Shown in pieces: positions 8,176 to 17,239 of a stretch of DNA of 64,000 nt. Position numbers and translations under genes: made by a program. This DNA is from Chitinophagaceae bacterium (GTDB lineage Bacteria; Bacteroidota; Bacteroidia; Chitinophagales; Chitinophagaceae): the NCBI GenBank assembly GCA_020403455.1, contig JADBXP010000004.1:124001-188000 (forward strand). The letters are read 5' to 3'. Below the pieces are notes generated by a model. The model did no database searches, had not been told where the DNA came from, and saw only the letters and a program-made list of their open reading frames with translations. Position 1 is the stretch's first letter; the number at the start of each line of letters is the position of its first letter.

Positions 8176-9453
8176 TTAGGATAAATTAATCCTGTCGCTG
8201 CCAAAATAGGGCTGCAAAACAGCAGGAATGCTGATGCCATCCCCTGACTGGTTATTTTCAAGCAAGCAAGCAAGGATCCTTGGCAATGCAAGTGCACTTC
8301 CATTGAGGGAGTGTGTGAGCTGCATCTTACCCTGCGCATCTTTGAACCGACATTTCATCCGGTTGGTTTGAAAATTTTCAAAATTGCTCACACTACTCAC
8401 TTCCAGCCAACGTTGCTGAGCAGCACTGAATACTTCAAAATCATAGGTCAGCGCGCTGGCGAAACCCATATCACCGCCACAAAGCCGCAGAATGCGATAA
8501 GGTAATTCCAGTGATTGGATCAACTTCTCTACATGATCAACCATCTCCTCCAATACAGCGTAGCTCTTTTCCGGCTGTACGATTTGAATAATTTCCACCT
8601 TTTCAAATTGATGAACCCTGTTCAATCCGCGCACTTCTTTTCCAAAACTGCCTGCCTCTCTTCTGAAGCAGGGAGAATAGGCCGTCATACGGATGGGCAG
8701 TTCCTCTTCCTTAACGATGGTATCTCTGTATACATTGGTAACCGGAACCTCCGCAGTGGGAATCAGATAAAACTGATCTGCCTCCATGAAATACATCTGA
8801 CCTTCTTTATCGGGCAATTGGCCGGTGGCAAAAGCAGAACTCTCATTGACCATGAAGGGAGGAAGATATTCTGTGTATCCTGCTGCGGTATTGAAATCGA
8901 GGAAATACTGCACTAAACTTCTTTGCAACTTTGCTCCTCTTCCTATATACAGAGGGAATCCGCGTCCGGTAATTTTTGCTCCCGTTTCAAAGTCAACCAA
9001 CCGATAATTTTGGATGAGGTCCCAGTGTGGCTTTGCATCAGCAGACAAGGCAGGTTCTTTACCACCGGTCCGAACTACTTGATTGTCTTCCGCAGATTTT
9101 CCGGCGGGCACCTGTTGAGCTGGGAGATTGGGAAGAATTACCAGCGCGTCGTGCAACTGCTTTTCCAGTTGTTGCAATTGCTCTTTCAAAGGTTCGAGGG
9201 TTGCCTTCAGGTCGGCTACTTCAGCCTTCAATTGCTCCGCTTCTTCCTTTTTACCCGAACCCATGAGCATACCGATCTGCTTGGATGACTGATTCAGGCG
9301 AGCTTGGTTTTGATCAAAATCAAGTTGTGCTTTCTTGCGGCGGTCATCGAGTTCCAGAATGGTATCTACCCAGTCCGTCTCCTGAAATCCTTTTAGCAAG
9401 AGCCGCGCCTTGGCATGGGCCGGATCGTTTCTCAGTACACTCACCTGTAACAT
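8176..9453 (-). CDS. serS: Seryl-tRNA synthetase
   Basis: SerS charges tRNA-Ser with serine. The 425-residue protein has the N-terminal antiparallel coiled-coil arm (about 25-110) that binds the long variable arm of tRNA-Ser. Class II motif 2 (CFRREAGSFGKEVRG) and motif 3 (LNGSALALPRILACLLEN) are also present. I use ATG 9453 (MLQVSVLR), not the upstream in-frame ATG at 9474, because a -7 element occupies 9472-9479 and SerS proteins normally begin this way. Confidence 0.95.
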   Translation of the reverse strand: MLQVSVLRNDPAHAKARLLLKGFQETDWVDTILELDDRRKKAQLDFDQNQARLNQSSKQIGMLMGSGKKEEAEQLKAEVADLKATLEPLKEQLQQLEKQLHDALVILPNLPAQQVPAGKSAEDNQVVRTGGKEPALSADAKPHWDLIQNYRLVDFETGAKITGRGFPLYIGRGAKLQRSLVQYFLDFNTAAGYTEYLPPFMVNESSAFATGQLPDKEGQMYFMEADQFYLIPTAEVPVTNVYRDTIVKEEELPIRMTAYSPCFRREAGSFGKEVRGLNRVHQFEKVEIIQIVQPEKSYAVLEEMVDHVEKLIQSLELPYRILRLCGGDMGFASALTYDFEVFSAAQQRWLEVSSVSNFENFQTNRMKCRFKDAQGKMQLTHSLNGSALALPRILACLLENNQSGDGISIPAVLQPYFGSDRINLS

Positions 9454-9471
9454 AAAAAAGGCAATTTTTCG

Positions 9472-9479
9472 CAAAGATA
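9472..9479 (-). promoter_or_regulatory. -7 promoter element (TATCTTTG) for serS
   Basis: The minus strand reads TATCTTTG, an exact TAnnTTTG match, 18 nt before the chosen serS start. It overlaps the alternative ATG at 9474 and so rules that start out if the promoter is real. Confidence 0.55.
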
Positions 9480-9515
9480 ACTTTTGCCAGGGGAAGAAGG
9501 GCGGATTACCTTCAT

Positions 9516-9523
9516 TACCTTTG
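9516..9523 (+). promoter_or_regulatory. -7 promoter element (TACCTTTG) for the conserved hypothetical at 9531
   Basis: Exact TAnnTTTG match. Only 7 nt separate it from the ATG at 9531, so the mRNA would have almost no leader. Confidence 0.5.
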
Positions 9524-9530
9524 CGGGGTT

Positions 9531-9875
9531 ATGAGATTTACAGGAGATGATTTACAACAGCGGTGGTGGAACCTGGAAGCAGAGCTGACAGAGCGTTTTG
9601 GGAAAAAGCCTGACCTGGAAACCATTCTTTTTCTGATTGGCATTCAGGAAACGGGATTCATCCGGGAATCAATCAGCAAAGAACAAAAGCAGGACCTGAT
9701 GCATGTGGCCATGTGTCGCGTTCTGAAAAGCAGTGGTTACTACCGGGAAGACGGGAAAGATGAGGATGGTTGGCCCCATTTCACGCAATTGAAGGAATTA
9801 CCGGCACTTTCCTTACCGGAGCAGGAAAACTTTATCCGTGACCATATTTTACTTTACTTTGAGCAGGTGTCTTGA
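9531..9875 (+). CDS. Conserved-looking hypothetical protein
   Basis: 114 residues, acidic and mostly helical, no signal peptide or membrane segment. It is rich in Trp and aromatic residues near the start (RWWNLEAELTERF) and has a segment LFLIGIQETGF. I do not recognise a named family. It is divergent from serS, with its own -7 element, and lies upstream of gcvH on the same strand. Confidence 0.65.
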   Translation: MRFTGDDLQQRWWNLEAELTERFGKKPDLETILFLIGIQETGFIRESISKEQKQDLMHVAMCRVLKSSGYYREDGKDEDGWPHFTQLKELPALSLPEQENFIRDHILLYFEQVS

Positions 9876-9933
9876 ATTTCAACGCCAACCGAATGATTTT
9901 TTTACAATATTTGCATACAATTAATTTACTACC

Positions 9934-10311
9934 ATGAATTATCCCGCCGAACTCCGCTACACCAAAGAACACGAATGGATCCGTATGGAAGGATCGGATG
10001 CCATCATTGGCATCACCGATTTTGCCCAGCATCAATTGGGGGACATCGTTTATGTTGACATCTCCACGGTCGGAAAAGCCCTTGGAGCCGACGAGGTTTT
10101 TGGAACAGTAGAGGCGGTGAAAACGGTGAGTGATCTTTTTCTGCCCGTAGCCGGCACCATTGTCTCAGTAAATCCCTTGTTGGAAAAACAACCTGAATTG
10201 GTGAACTCCGACCCTTATGGTGATGGCTGGATGATCAAGATGACGGTAGCTGACCCTGCGTCAGTTGAACAACTGATGAGCAGCGAAGCCTATGCTTCCA
10301 TGGTAGGATAA
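9934..10311 (+). CDS. gcvH: Glycine cleavage system H protein
   Basis: GcvH carries the lipoyl-bound aminomethyl group between the P, T and L proteins of glycine cleavage. The 125-residue length is normal. The lipoylation site is Lys63 in GTVEAVKTVSD, with the family start YTKEHEWIR and the C-terminal GDGWMIKM block. Other gcv genes are not in the window. The next gene begins 11 nt later. Confidence 0.96.
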   Translation: MNYPAELRYTKEHEWIRMEGSDAIIGITDFAQHQLGDIVYVDISTVGKALGADEVFGTVEAVKTVSDLFLPVAGTIVSVNPLLEKQPELVNSDPYGDGWMIKMTVADPASVEQLMSSEAYASMVG

Positions 10312-10322
10312 TTCATCGCGAG

Positions 10323-10715
10323 ATGACCAATTCCCGCGCCGTTCAATTACAGCATTTTATTCCCGGACTCGTCTGGTGGGGTTTTACGATTTGGCTTTTT
10401 ACCTTACCGGGCTCTTCGGTTCCCGCTTTTCCCTGGATGGCGAAAATTCATGCAGACAAGTTGGTGCACCTGGCTTTGTTTGCCGGTTGGTGTATACTTT
10501 TTTGCTGGCCTTTTCACAACAGTACTGTATCAAATGCCCGGCGACAACAATGGTTTCTGTTGATCGCACTGGCCGGTATTGTATATGGAATAGCAGTTGA
10601 ATTTATTCAGCGGCAAATGAATATGGGCAGGGCATTTGAACTCAATGATGTGATTGCTGATGGTTTAGGCTGTGCTATCGGATATTGGTTCTCAAAAAAG
10701 TTTTTCGGGCAGTAA
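10323..10715 (+). CDS. VanZ family membrane protein
   Basis: 130 residues with about four membrane helices. VanZ-family marks are visible: ADKLVHLALFAGW near the middle of the first half, and E-FIQRQMNMGRAFELNDVIADGLG in the second half (written here with a break), where conserved Glu, Arg and Asp sit. The biochemical role of these proteins is not settled. It probably shares a transcript with gcvH. Confidence 0.8.
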   Translation: MTNSRAVQLQHFIPGLVWWGFTIWLFTLPGSSVPAFPWMAKIHADKLVHLALFAGWCILFCWPFHNSTVSNARRQQWFLLIALAGIVYGIAVEFIQRQMNMGRAFELNDVIADGLGCAIGYWFSKKFFGQ

Positions 10716-10744
10716 AAAAATCGGTCCCGATAGAAATCGGGACC
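10714..10744 (-). terminator. Terminator of the cco operon (minus strand)
   Basis: A perfect 9-bp stem, GGTCCCGAT (10723-10731) with ATCGGGACC (10736-10744), and a four-base loop. Reading on the minus strand the stem is followed by GAT and a run of seven T (10720-10714). It sits about 145 nt beyond the last gene of the minus-strand cco block and also marks the end of the VanZ gene. Confidence 0.75.
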
Positions 10745-10764
10745 TCAACCAAAACTAACTGCTT

Positions 10765-10872
10765 ATGAGAAAAATTTTTATTACCTTTTTGATGGCTGCA
10801 AGAGAATGCAACAGAATAAAAATGGTATACTCTAAGTTACACTTTTTTGAAAGCGAACACATCAAAATGTGA
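10765..10872 (+). other. Short orphan ORF with a signal-peptide-like start (possible gene relic)
   Basis: An ATG at 10765 opens 35 codons beginning MRKIFITFLMAA, which looks like the start of a signal peptide, and then becomes polar (RECNRIKMVYSK) without a cleavage site. It has a purine-poor leader directly after the hairpin at 10723-10744. The simplest reading is the 5' remnant of a deleted exported-protein gene. No function is claimed. Confidence 0.25.
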
Positions 10873-10889
10873 AGCAATTATTTGTTAAA

Positions 10890-11594
10890 TCAGGAACCAC
10901 AATCAATGGCGGTTCCGGAGGTGCCTTTGTGCAAATAGGGACTAAGGAAGGGGATATTCAAATTCAAGCCTCTGATTATCAGGAGTATGCCAACTACGAG
11001 GGTGAATATACCCAAAATTCCATTGATACGAAACCGAAAGCGGACACCTAATTCTGAGAGTAGAAGCAGGGCAGGTGTAGTGGCGAGACCGAAAGCTGTC
11101 ATAAAAACCATTCCACCCTGTATGCTGCCGGCTGCCATGGCGCCTGTGGCTGCCATGTACACCATGCTACAGGGTAAAAGACCATTGGCCATGCCCATTC
11201 CCCACGCCGAAGCAATTCCGGGTTGCCGCATGGAATGGGCTATGAAGCGGAATAGACCCTGTTGCATGGTGCGCAGCAGGGGTACTTTCTCAAGACTGAG
11301 CCTATACCTTCCCAGGAAAAACGTCAACAACAAAATCACCCCCAATACAATCGAGAACCCCTGCTGCCAGCCGGCAATGGATATACTTCTTCCCATTACC
11401 CCCAACAAAATACCAATCAACACATAGGTGGTCAAACGCCCCCCATGATAACCAATCCACCCCACCCATTTGCTGCTGCCCATGAACCCGGCTATTGGCG
11501 AGCTCAACACCAATGGCCCGCACATGCCTACACAATGCAGACTGCTCAATGTTCCCATCAATAAAGCCGTTAATAAGAACGAAGCGGGTAGCAT
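10890..11594 (-). CDS. Sulfite exporter TauE/SafE-type membrane protein of the cbb3 cluster
   Basis: 234 residues with about six membrane helices. The first helix carries the SSLHCVGMCGPL motif typical of the short TauE/SafE-like (UreH-type) proteins that travel with cbb3 oxidase genes; the Cys-x-x-x-Cys pair may bind a metal, perhaps copper. It overlaps the ccoH stop codon by one base (TAATG), so it is translationally coupled and last in the operon. The role in oxidase assembly is inferred from context. Confidence 0.8.
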   Translation of the reverse strand: MLPASFLLTALLMGTLSSLHCVGMCGPLVLSSPIAGFMGSSKWVGWIGYHGGRLTTYVLIGILLGVMGRSISIAGWQQGFSIVLGVILLLTFFLGRYRLSLEKVPLLRTMQQGLFRFIAHSMRQPGIASAWGMGMANGLLPCSMVYMAATGAMAAGSIQGGMVFMTAFGLATTPALLLLSELGVRFRFRINGILGIFTLVVGILLIIRGLNLNIPFLSPYLHKGTSGTAIDCGS

Positions 11595-12031
11595 TAAGGT
11601 AAATTTATTTCCTGTTCTGAATCATACTTTAATTGATCTGCCTCCCAGTGTAACTTAACAATGTATTTTCCTGCCGGATGAGCAGATAGATCAAAGCTGC
11701 GCACCAAAGCAGTATCAGACTTCAAGGGAAGCTTTACATCCAGCGCAGCATTCGTTTTGCAATACAACCATAACTCGCCACTGATGCTTTTCCCGGAAAG
11801 CTCAGCCGGCAACTCCACCAATAATTGCCGATTCCCTTCCGTCTTAATAATCACCTTGCTGATATCAGCTGCACGTCGCAAGCCATCAATCTTGTCCTGG
11901 TAATTTAATTCATCGCGATAATATTCCTTCGATACCAAATCGAAATGAGTGCCCGAAGCACGATAGACCAGATAACCCATGAATCCGGCAAACAAAACAA
12001 AAACAAGTAGTAAAGCTCTTCCCCAATTCAT
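11594..12031 (-). CDS. ccoH: FixH/CcoH-like cbb3 oxidase assembly protein
   Basis: 145 residues: one N-terminal membrane helix (about 6-24) followed by a periplasmic beta-rich domain. The segment FDLVSKEYYRDELNYQDKID after the helix is characteristic of FixH proteins. FixH/CcoH helps assemble the cbb3 oxidase. It lies between ccoG (12-nt gap) and the TauE/SafE-like gene. Confidence 0.85.
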   Translation of the reverse strand: MNWGRALLLVFVLFAGFMGYLVYRASGTHFDLVSKEYYRDELNYQDKIDGLRRAADISKVIIKTEGNRQLLVELPAELSGKSISGELWLYCKTNAALDVKLPLKSDTALVRSFDLSAHPAGKYIVKLHWEADQLKYDSEQEINLP

Positions 12032-12043
12032 ATCCTTAGTGAT

Positions 12044-13474
12044 TTATTTATCTCCATGATCCTCTGACAGCGGTCCCAAAAAGCTGGTAATAGGCTCCGC
12101 AATAACGCCGTTCCCATGACCTACACTCAATTTTAGCGAAGTTTTTCGCTGGTGAATTTCTTCCACAGGTAGTACTACAAAAAAAGAAGCAGCAGCTTGC
12201 CCCTCTGCCGGTATTGTTACCTCCTGCTTTCCAATCATCTGTATACGCCCTCTCGTGCCTTCTAATCCAATAGTGATCTTTTCCTCCTGCATCGTTTTAT
12301 TGATCAACTTCACATTGTACAGATTGGAAATACTATCGGCTCCCCTTTCCTGATAAAGCATCCCTGCAGTTCTTATCACCGTAACGTCAATGTCTTTTCT
12401 GGTAAACAATAAAAAGCCCAACACTACCAGCAACAAGGTACACAATCCGGTATAAAATTTCATGCGGGTTGTATACCGCAATGGCTGACCATGAGCAATG
12501 GCATTCTCCGAAGCATATCTTATCAATCCCTTTGGTTTTTTCATTTGCTCCATGATATGATCACAAGCATCAATACACGCTGTACAGCCAACACATTCCA
12601 TTTGAACACCATTGCGGATATCGATGCCTGTCGGACAAACCTTCACACATTGATGACAATCGATACAGTCACCCAGATTAGATTCTACCCCCTTGTGTTG
12701 ATGTCCACGAGGCTCTCCCCGCTTATAATCATACGCCACTATCATTGAATTCTTATCCAGCAAAACACTCTGCAGTCTTCCATAAGGACAAACCACTGTA
12801 CATGCCTGCTCCCGGAAATAAGCATAAACAGCATAAAAAACAAGGCTAAACAAACACAGTGCCATGAAACCCACCACATGCTGCTGTACCGGTTCTGTGA
12901 TAATCTTAACCAGTGCCTTCATACCTATGATATAGGAGAGGAAAAAATTAGCAATAATAAATGCTAACAGAAAAAAAGCCAGGTGCTTAGCCGACACTTT
13001 CATGATCTTACCCGAGGTCCAGGGTGACTTGGCTAATTGCCTTTGCGCCGGCGCATCACCCAAAATCCAAAACTCCACCTTACGAAACATCATTTCCATG
13101 AAATTCGTCTGCGGACAAGCCCAACCACAGAACAATCTTCCGAAAGCAGCTGTAAACAGAATAATAAAAAAAATAAACGTGATCATCGTAACCCCGAAGA
13201 TGAAAAAATCCTGTGGCCAGAAAATCTTTCCAAACAAAATGAATTTCGCTTCGGGAATATTGAATTGAAACAGCGGCCGCCCATTGACTTCAACAAAGGG
13301 AAGTCCGAAAAACACCACAAAATAGACAACACTTAACAGGGTCCTTATACGGTAAAATTTACCGGAGGGCTGATAGGCATAAATCCAGTTTCGCTTCCCC
13401 TTCTCATTAACAGTTGCTATTCTATCGCGAAAACTCTCTGTAACCGGTTCATTGTGATGTATAATCTGACTCAT
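12044..13474 (-). CDS. ccoG: cbb3 oxidase accessory protein CcoG (FixG/RdxA type), ferredoxin-like
   Basis: 476 residues with several membrane helices in the first half, a CPYGRLQ loop, and two [4Fe-4S] cysteine clusters: CIDCHQCVKVCP and CVGCTACIDACD. A C-terminal periplasmic Ig-like domain follows. CcoG is linked to copper reduction for the CuB site of cbb3 oxidases. It follows ccoP by 36 nt. Confidence 0.93.
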   Translation of the reverse strand: MSQIIHHNEPVTESFRDRIATVNEKGKRNWIYAYQPSGKFYRIRTLLSVVYFVVFFGLPFVEVNGRPLFQFNIPEAKFILFGKIFWPQDFFIFGVTMITFIFFIILFTAAFGRLFCGWACPQTNFMEMMFRKVEFWILGDAPAQRQLAKSPWTSGKIMKVSAKHLAFFLLAFIIANFFLSYIIGMKALVKIITEPVQQHVVGFMALCLFSLVFYAVYAYFREQACTVVCPYGRLQSVLLDKNSMIVAYDYKRGEPRGHQHKGVESNLGDCIDCHQCVKVCPTGIDIRNGVQMECVGCTACIDACDHIMEQMKKPKGLIRYASENAIAHGQPLRYTTRMKFYTGLCTLLLVVLGFLLFTRKDIDVTVIRTAGMLYQERGADSISNLYNVKLINKTMQEEKITIGLEGTRGRIQMIGKQEVTIPAEGQAAASFFVVLPVEEIHQRKTSLKLSVGHGNGVIAEPITSFLGPLSEDHGDK

Positions 13475-13510
13475 ATTCTTCTCCTTCGTTTTTACGGAAT
13501 CGCATGTAAC

Positions 13511-14638
13511 CTATAGAGTGCTCTGCACTTTGCTGCTGTCAGCAGCTGCCGGCTCCTTGCTTTCGATCAATGTACCCTGTGGCTCCTTGGGTTTAGATGG
13601 TTTTGTTCCATGTAGCGACTTGACATAACTCGAGAGTTGTGCAATCTGTGCCGGTGTATAATCATCTTGCCAGCTTTTCATTCCTTTTTCAGGATAACCA
13701 TACTTGATGGTCTTGAAAATATCTTTGATATCATTTCCATGTAGAAAATAATCATCGGTAAGGTTCGGACCAACACTTCCGCCTCCATCTGCCAAATGGC
13801 AGGGCGCACAAGCAGTCACAAAAATTTTTTGTCCGCCTGCGAGGTAATCTGAAGAGGACTGATAGACTACCGTAGTTTCATCCACTTTATTGGCTGCTTT
13901 AGCGAGGTACGCTTCTTTTGCCTCGGCAGCTTTTGTAACAGCAATCTGGTATTCCTCCGCACTCAGGGCGCCGTTATGAGATACATGGTATCTCCATAAA
14001 TAGACGCCCGCAAATACAATACAGGCGTAAAATCCATAGAGCCACCAAGGTGGAAGACGGTTATCCAATTCGCGAATACCATCATAATCGTGCCCCAAAT
14101 CTATATTGGCTTCTTCCTGTACCGGACGGAACCTGTTGATTTGATCCCACCAGGCAGCGAAGCTGAAAGATGGCTTTGTAGATTTTACTACTTCCTTATC
14201 TTTTGAAAGCAATGATCTGAGGTTAATCAGCAAATAAAAAATTACACACAGCTCTAAGATGATAACAGCAATGAGTGTATTTAGAGAGGTCGATGACAAT
14301 TCAGGAACTACTGCCTGAGACTGGTCCTGTGCCATAGCCGGTACTGACATCATTGAGCTGGTTAACAACAGCAACCAAACGCCAATTTTGCCCGAAGACT
14401 GCTTGGTCTCCTTGTATCGCTCGAGATACAATTCTGCAGCACCGGTTACTACATAAGCGAGCAATACAATAACCAGTAATAAGGCAACAATGATCCCTAC
14501 CAATAACTGGGCGGTTGGGTTTTTCATCTCAGAGGGAACCGGTGGACCAGCCGCCCAAAGCGGGGTCTGAACCAGAAGCAATAGTCCCATCAAAAAGAGG
14601 ACAACCGGCTTTTTCCATTTTGTGCATACGGATTTCAT
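13511..14638 (-). CDS. ccoP: cbb3 cytochrome c oxidase subunit CcoP (mono-heme)
   Basis: 375 residues. The C-terminal cytochrome c domain has one heme site, CAPCH at 277-281, then GPNLTDDYFLHG and a Met ligand candidate in EKGMKSW. The N-terminal part has hydrophobic stretches at about 11-29, 43-66, 86-103, 118-142 and 198-216, far more than the one or two of classical CcoP. The 86-103 stretch ends in a signal-like AMAQ. Classical proteobacterial CcoP is di-heme; a single heme is common in Bacteroidota. It passes electrons towards CcoN. Confidence 0.88.
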   Translation of the reverse strand: MKSVCTKWKKPVVLFLMGLLLLVQTPLWAAGPPVPSEMKNPTAQLLVGIIVALLLVIVLLAYVVTGAAELYLERYKETKQSSGKIGVWLLLLTSSMMSVPAMAQDQSQAVVPELSSTSLNTLIAVIILELCVIFYLLINLRSLLSKDKEVVKSTKPSFSFAAWWDQINRFRPVQEEANIDLGHDYDGIRELDNRLPPWWLYGFYACIVFAGVYLWRYHVSHNGALSAEEYQIAVTKAAEAKEAYLAKAANKVDETTVVYQSSSDYLAGGQKIFVTACAPCHLADGGGSVGPNLTDDYFLHGNDIKDIFKTIKYGYPEKGMKSWQDDYTPAQIAQLSSYVKSLHGTKPSKPKEPQGTLIESKEPAAADSSKVQSTL

Positions 14639-14661
14639 GTGATCTTTTTTTCAGGAGGTAA

Positions 14662-14823
14662 TTAAGGTTGTAAGGGAATTTTTTTGAGCACATCGATGAA
14701 ACGATCATCTGCCTTCCATGCCCAAATTGCCATAAAACAAAAAAGCACGAAGAAGATGAAAAGGGAAATCATACCTAAAATTCCGACACCGGTGATGCTT
14801 TCCAGATAATGAATGAATTTCAT
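14662..14823 (-). CDS. ccoQ: Small CcoQ-like cbb3 oxidase subunit
   Basis: A 53-residue protein, absent from simple long-ORF lists because of its size. It starts MKFIHYLESITGVG, has one membrane helix (about 15-37) and a basic, proline-ended tail. Size, topology and the position between ccoNO (18-nt gap) and ccoP (23-nt gap) fit the CcoQ-like subunit found in Bacteroidota cbb3 operons, which stabilises the complex. Confidence 0.82.
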   Translation of the reverse strand: MKFIHYLESITGVGILGMISLFIFFVLFCFMAIWAWKADDRFIDVLKKIPLQP

Positions 14824-14841
14824 ATTGAAAGTGTTTACGTG

Positions 14842-16971
14842 TTATTGAGCAGCTGCGGTTGATGGCAAAGCTTTGATATCTGTTCCCATGCGTTGCAGAT
14901 AAGCGATCATGGCAATGATTTCTCTGTTGGCAGGTGTTTTTATTTTATCTGCTGCAAGCCGGCCCTTGATTTGCTCTGCCTGTTTCATTAAATCTGCATT
15001 GGCCACCTGATCATACCCTGCCGGATAGGGTACGCCCAGTTTTTGCATCGTCCTGATCTTGGCAGGAGTAGAAGCTGTATCAATGGTTGCATCCAGCATC
15101 CAGGGATAAGCAGGCATCACACTTCCCGGACTCATGCTTCCAGGCTCAAGCATGTGATTGTAATGCCAGCTGTCAGGATATTTATTTCCTATGCGCGCGA
15201 GATCCGGACCCGTTCTCTTACTTCCCCATTGAAAAGGATGATCGTACACAAACTCCCCCGCTTTGCTATACTCACCATAGCGGGCTACCTCATCTCGGAA
15301 AGGACGTATCATCTGAGAATGACATACATAACATCCGTTGGAGATGTACAAATCCCTGCCTTGTAATTCAAGTGGAGTATAAGGTTTCACAGAAGCGATG
15401 GTTGGAACATTGCTCTTGATCAGGAAGGTGGGTATCAACTCCAACAATCCACCAATCGCCACCAGCACAAAACTTGCTACCAACATCTGTACCGGTTTTC
15501 TTTCAATCCACTTGTGCCAATACTCCTTACCATAGACAGTATCCTGCGAAGCCATTGGAGGCGCCTGCGCCTCTTCCTCCGCCAATAAACTTCCGGCTTT
15601 CACAGTTTTTGCGAGGTTATAGATCATGATAAACATACCTATCAGGTACAACAATCCACCAATACTTCTTAAGATATAGAGGGGAAGAATATGGGTTACT
15701 GTTTCCAGAAACTGAAAAGCCAGCGTTCCTTCTTCGGTAAACTGTTTCCACATCATGGCCTGTGTGAATCCGGCCCAATACATGGGAACAGCATACAATA
15801 CTATACCAATGGTTCCGATCCAGAAATGTGCTCCGGCCAATTTAAGAGAATAAAGAGGCGTTCTGTAAATTTTTGGTATCAACCAATAGAGAATACTAAA
15901 AGTGAGGAAGCCATTCCAACCCAATGCCCCCACATGCACATGCGCAATGATCCAGTCAGAAAAATGCGCAATAGCGTTGACAGATTTCAAGCTGAGCAAC
16001 GGACCTTCAAAAGTAGCCATACCATAACAGGTAATAGCAACCACCATGAATTTAAGAACCGGATCCTCACGAACCCTGTCCCACGCACCTCTCAATGTGA
16101 ACAAACCATTCAACATCCCTCCCCAGGAAGGAGCAATCAGCATCACACTGAAAACCACACCAAGACTTTGCGCCCAATCAGGAAGCGCAGTATATAACAG
16201 GTGGTGAGGTCCGGCCCAGATATAAATAAAAATCAGCGCCCAGAAGTGTATAATAGATAGGCGATAACTATATACCGGACGATTGGCTGCCTTTGGCAGA
16301 AAATAATACATGATACCGAGATAAGGTGTTGTCAGGAAGAAAGCAACGGCATTGTGCCCATACCACCATTGCACCAAGGCATCCTGAACACCTGCATACC
16401 AGCTATAACTTTTGAAAAGACTCACCGGCATTTCAAATGAATTGACGATGTGCAACATCGCAACCGTAATCCAGGTAGCGATGAAAAACCAGATAGCTAC
16501 ATATAAATGTTTTTCCCGGCGTTGAAGAATAGTGCCAAACATATTCACCCCAAACACTACCCATACCAAAGTAATGGCAATATCAATGGGCCACTCTAAT
16601 TCAGCATATTCTTTACCGGTAGTATAGCCGGCCAACAAAGTGACTGCGGCAGCAACAATGATCAACTGCCATCCCCAGAAATGAATGGCACTAAGGGTTT
16701 TGCTGAACATGGGTGCCTTGCACAATCTTTGTAAAGAGTAGTAAACTCCCATGAAAATGCCATTGCCGACAAAGGCAAAAATGACCGCATTGGTGTGAAG
16801 AGGCCTTACCCTGCCAAAGGTGGTGATCGGCAGATTAAAGTTGGCGGCGGGTAAATACATCTGCACAGCTGCCAACAATCCTACCAGCATACCTACTGCA
16901 CCCCAAAGAATGGTTGCAAAAGCAAAGTTCTTAACGATGCGATTGTCATAATGAAATGTTTCTGCTTGCAT
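14842..16971 (-). CDS. ccoNO: Fused cbb3 cytochrome c oxidase subunits CcoN-CcoO
   Basis: 709 residues. The CcoN part (about 1-455) is a 12-helix heme-copper oxidase core. Visible ligand candidates are His59 (low-spin heme), His206 and His256-His257 (CuB), and His344/His346 (hemes). The CcoO part (about 490-709) has one helix and a mono-heme c domain with CYVCH at 547-551 and the MIRPFRDEV block. It reduces oxygen at high affinity and pumps protons. The N-O fusion is usual in Bacteroidota. Confidence 0.96.
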   Translation of the reverse strand: MQAETFHYDNRIVKNFAFATILWGAVGMLVGLLAAVQMYLPAANFNLPITTFGRVRPLHTNAVIFAFVGNGIFMGVYYSLQRLCKAPMFSKTLSAIHFWGWQLIIVAAAVTLLAGYTTGKEYAELEWPIDIAITLVWVVFGVNMFGTILQRREKHLYVAIWFFIATWITVAMLHIVNSFEMPVSLFKSYSWYAGVQDALVQWWYGHNAVAFFLTTPYLGIMYYFLPKAANRPVYSYRLSIIHFWALIFIYIWAGPHHLLYTALPDWAQSLGVVFSVMLIAPSWGGMLNGLFTLRGAWDRVREDPVLKFMVVAITCYGMATFEGPLLSLKSVNAIAHFSDWIIAHVHVGALGWNGFLTFSILYWLIPKIYRTPLYSLKLAGAHFWIGTIGIVLYAVPMYWAGFTQAMMWKQFTEEGTLAFQFLETVTHILPLYILRSIGGLLYLIGMFIMIYNLAKTVKAGSLLAEEEAQAPPMASQDTVYGKEYWHKWIERKPVQMLVASFVLVAIGGLLELIPTFLIKSNVPTIASVKPYTPLELQGRDLYISNGCYVCHSQMIRPFRDEVARYGEYSKAGEFVYDHPFQWGSKRTGPDLARIGNKYPDSWHYNHMLEPGSMSPGSVMPAYPWMLDATIDTASTPAKIRTMQKLGVPYPAGYDQVANADLMKQAEQIKGRLAADKIKTPANREIIAMIAYLQRMGTDIKALPSTAAAQ

Positions 16972-17011
16972 ATAGAAGAATGGATTAAACGGTTGTTGCT
17001 TTGTTTTTTAC

Positions 17012-17221
17012 TTAGTTTTTTACTTTGTTTTTAGAAGACTTATCCGGATTTACTTGATGCCGGGTCTGTTGAGATCCTGGCTTTTTATCGTCAAAAAGAA
17101 TTCTGATTGCCGGTGCGGTCTCATCATCGTACTGTCCATTTTTCACATTCCAAATGAAGGCCAGCAGGAAAAGTCCGGCAATCGATATACTTGCAATCAG
17201 CAATAAAATAATTACACTCAT
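17012..17221 (-). CDS. ccoS: cbb3 oxidase maturation protein CcoS
   Basis: 69 residues with an N-terminal membrane helix and the family tail WNVKNGQYDD, then a basic C-terminus. I choose ATG 17221 (MSVIILL) over 17230, because CcoS proteins start this way and transcription predicted from the -7 element begins near 17235. CcoS is needed for heme and copper insertion into CcoN. It heads a likely FNR-activated transcript ccoS-NO-Q-P-G-H. Confidence 0.88.
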   Translation of the reverse strand: MSVIILLLIASISIAGLFLLAFIWNVKNGQYDDETAPAIRILFDDKKPGSQQTRHQVNPDKSSKNKVKN

Positions 17222-17239
17222 TCCGGTCATTTATGAAAA

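Noticed and set aside
9454..9474. Longer SerS start at ATG 9474
   Set aside because: It coincides with the -7 element, and SerS proteins typically begin at the MLQV residue.
10723..10744. Hairpin as terminator of the VanZ/gcvH transcript
   Set aside because: On the plus strand no T tract follows the stem; the T tract is on the minus strand, so it was assigned to the cco operon.
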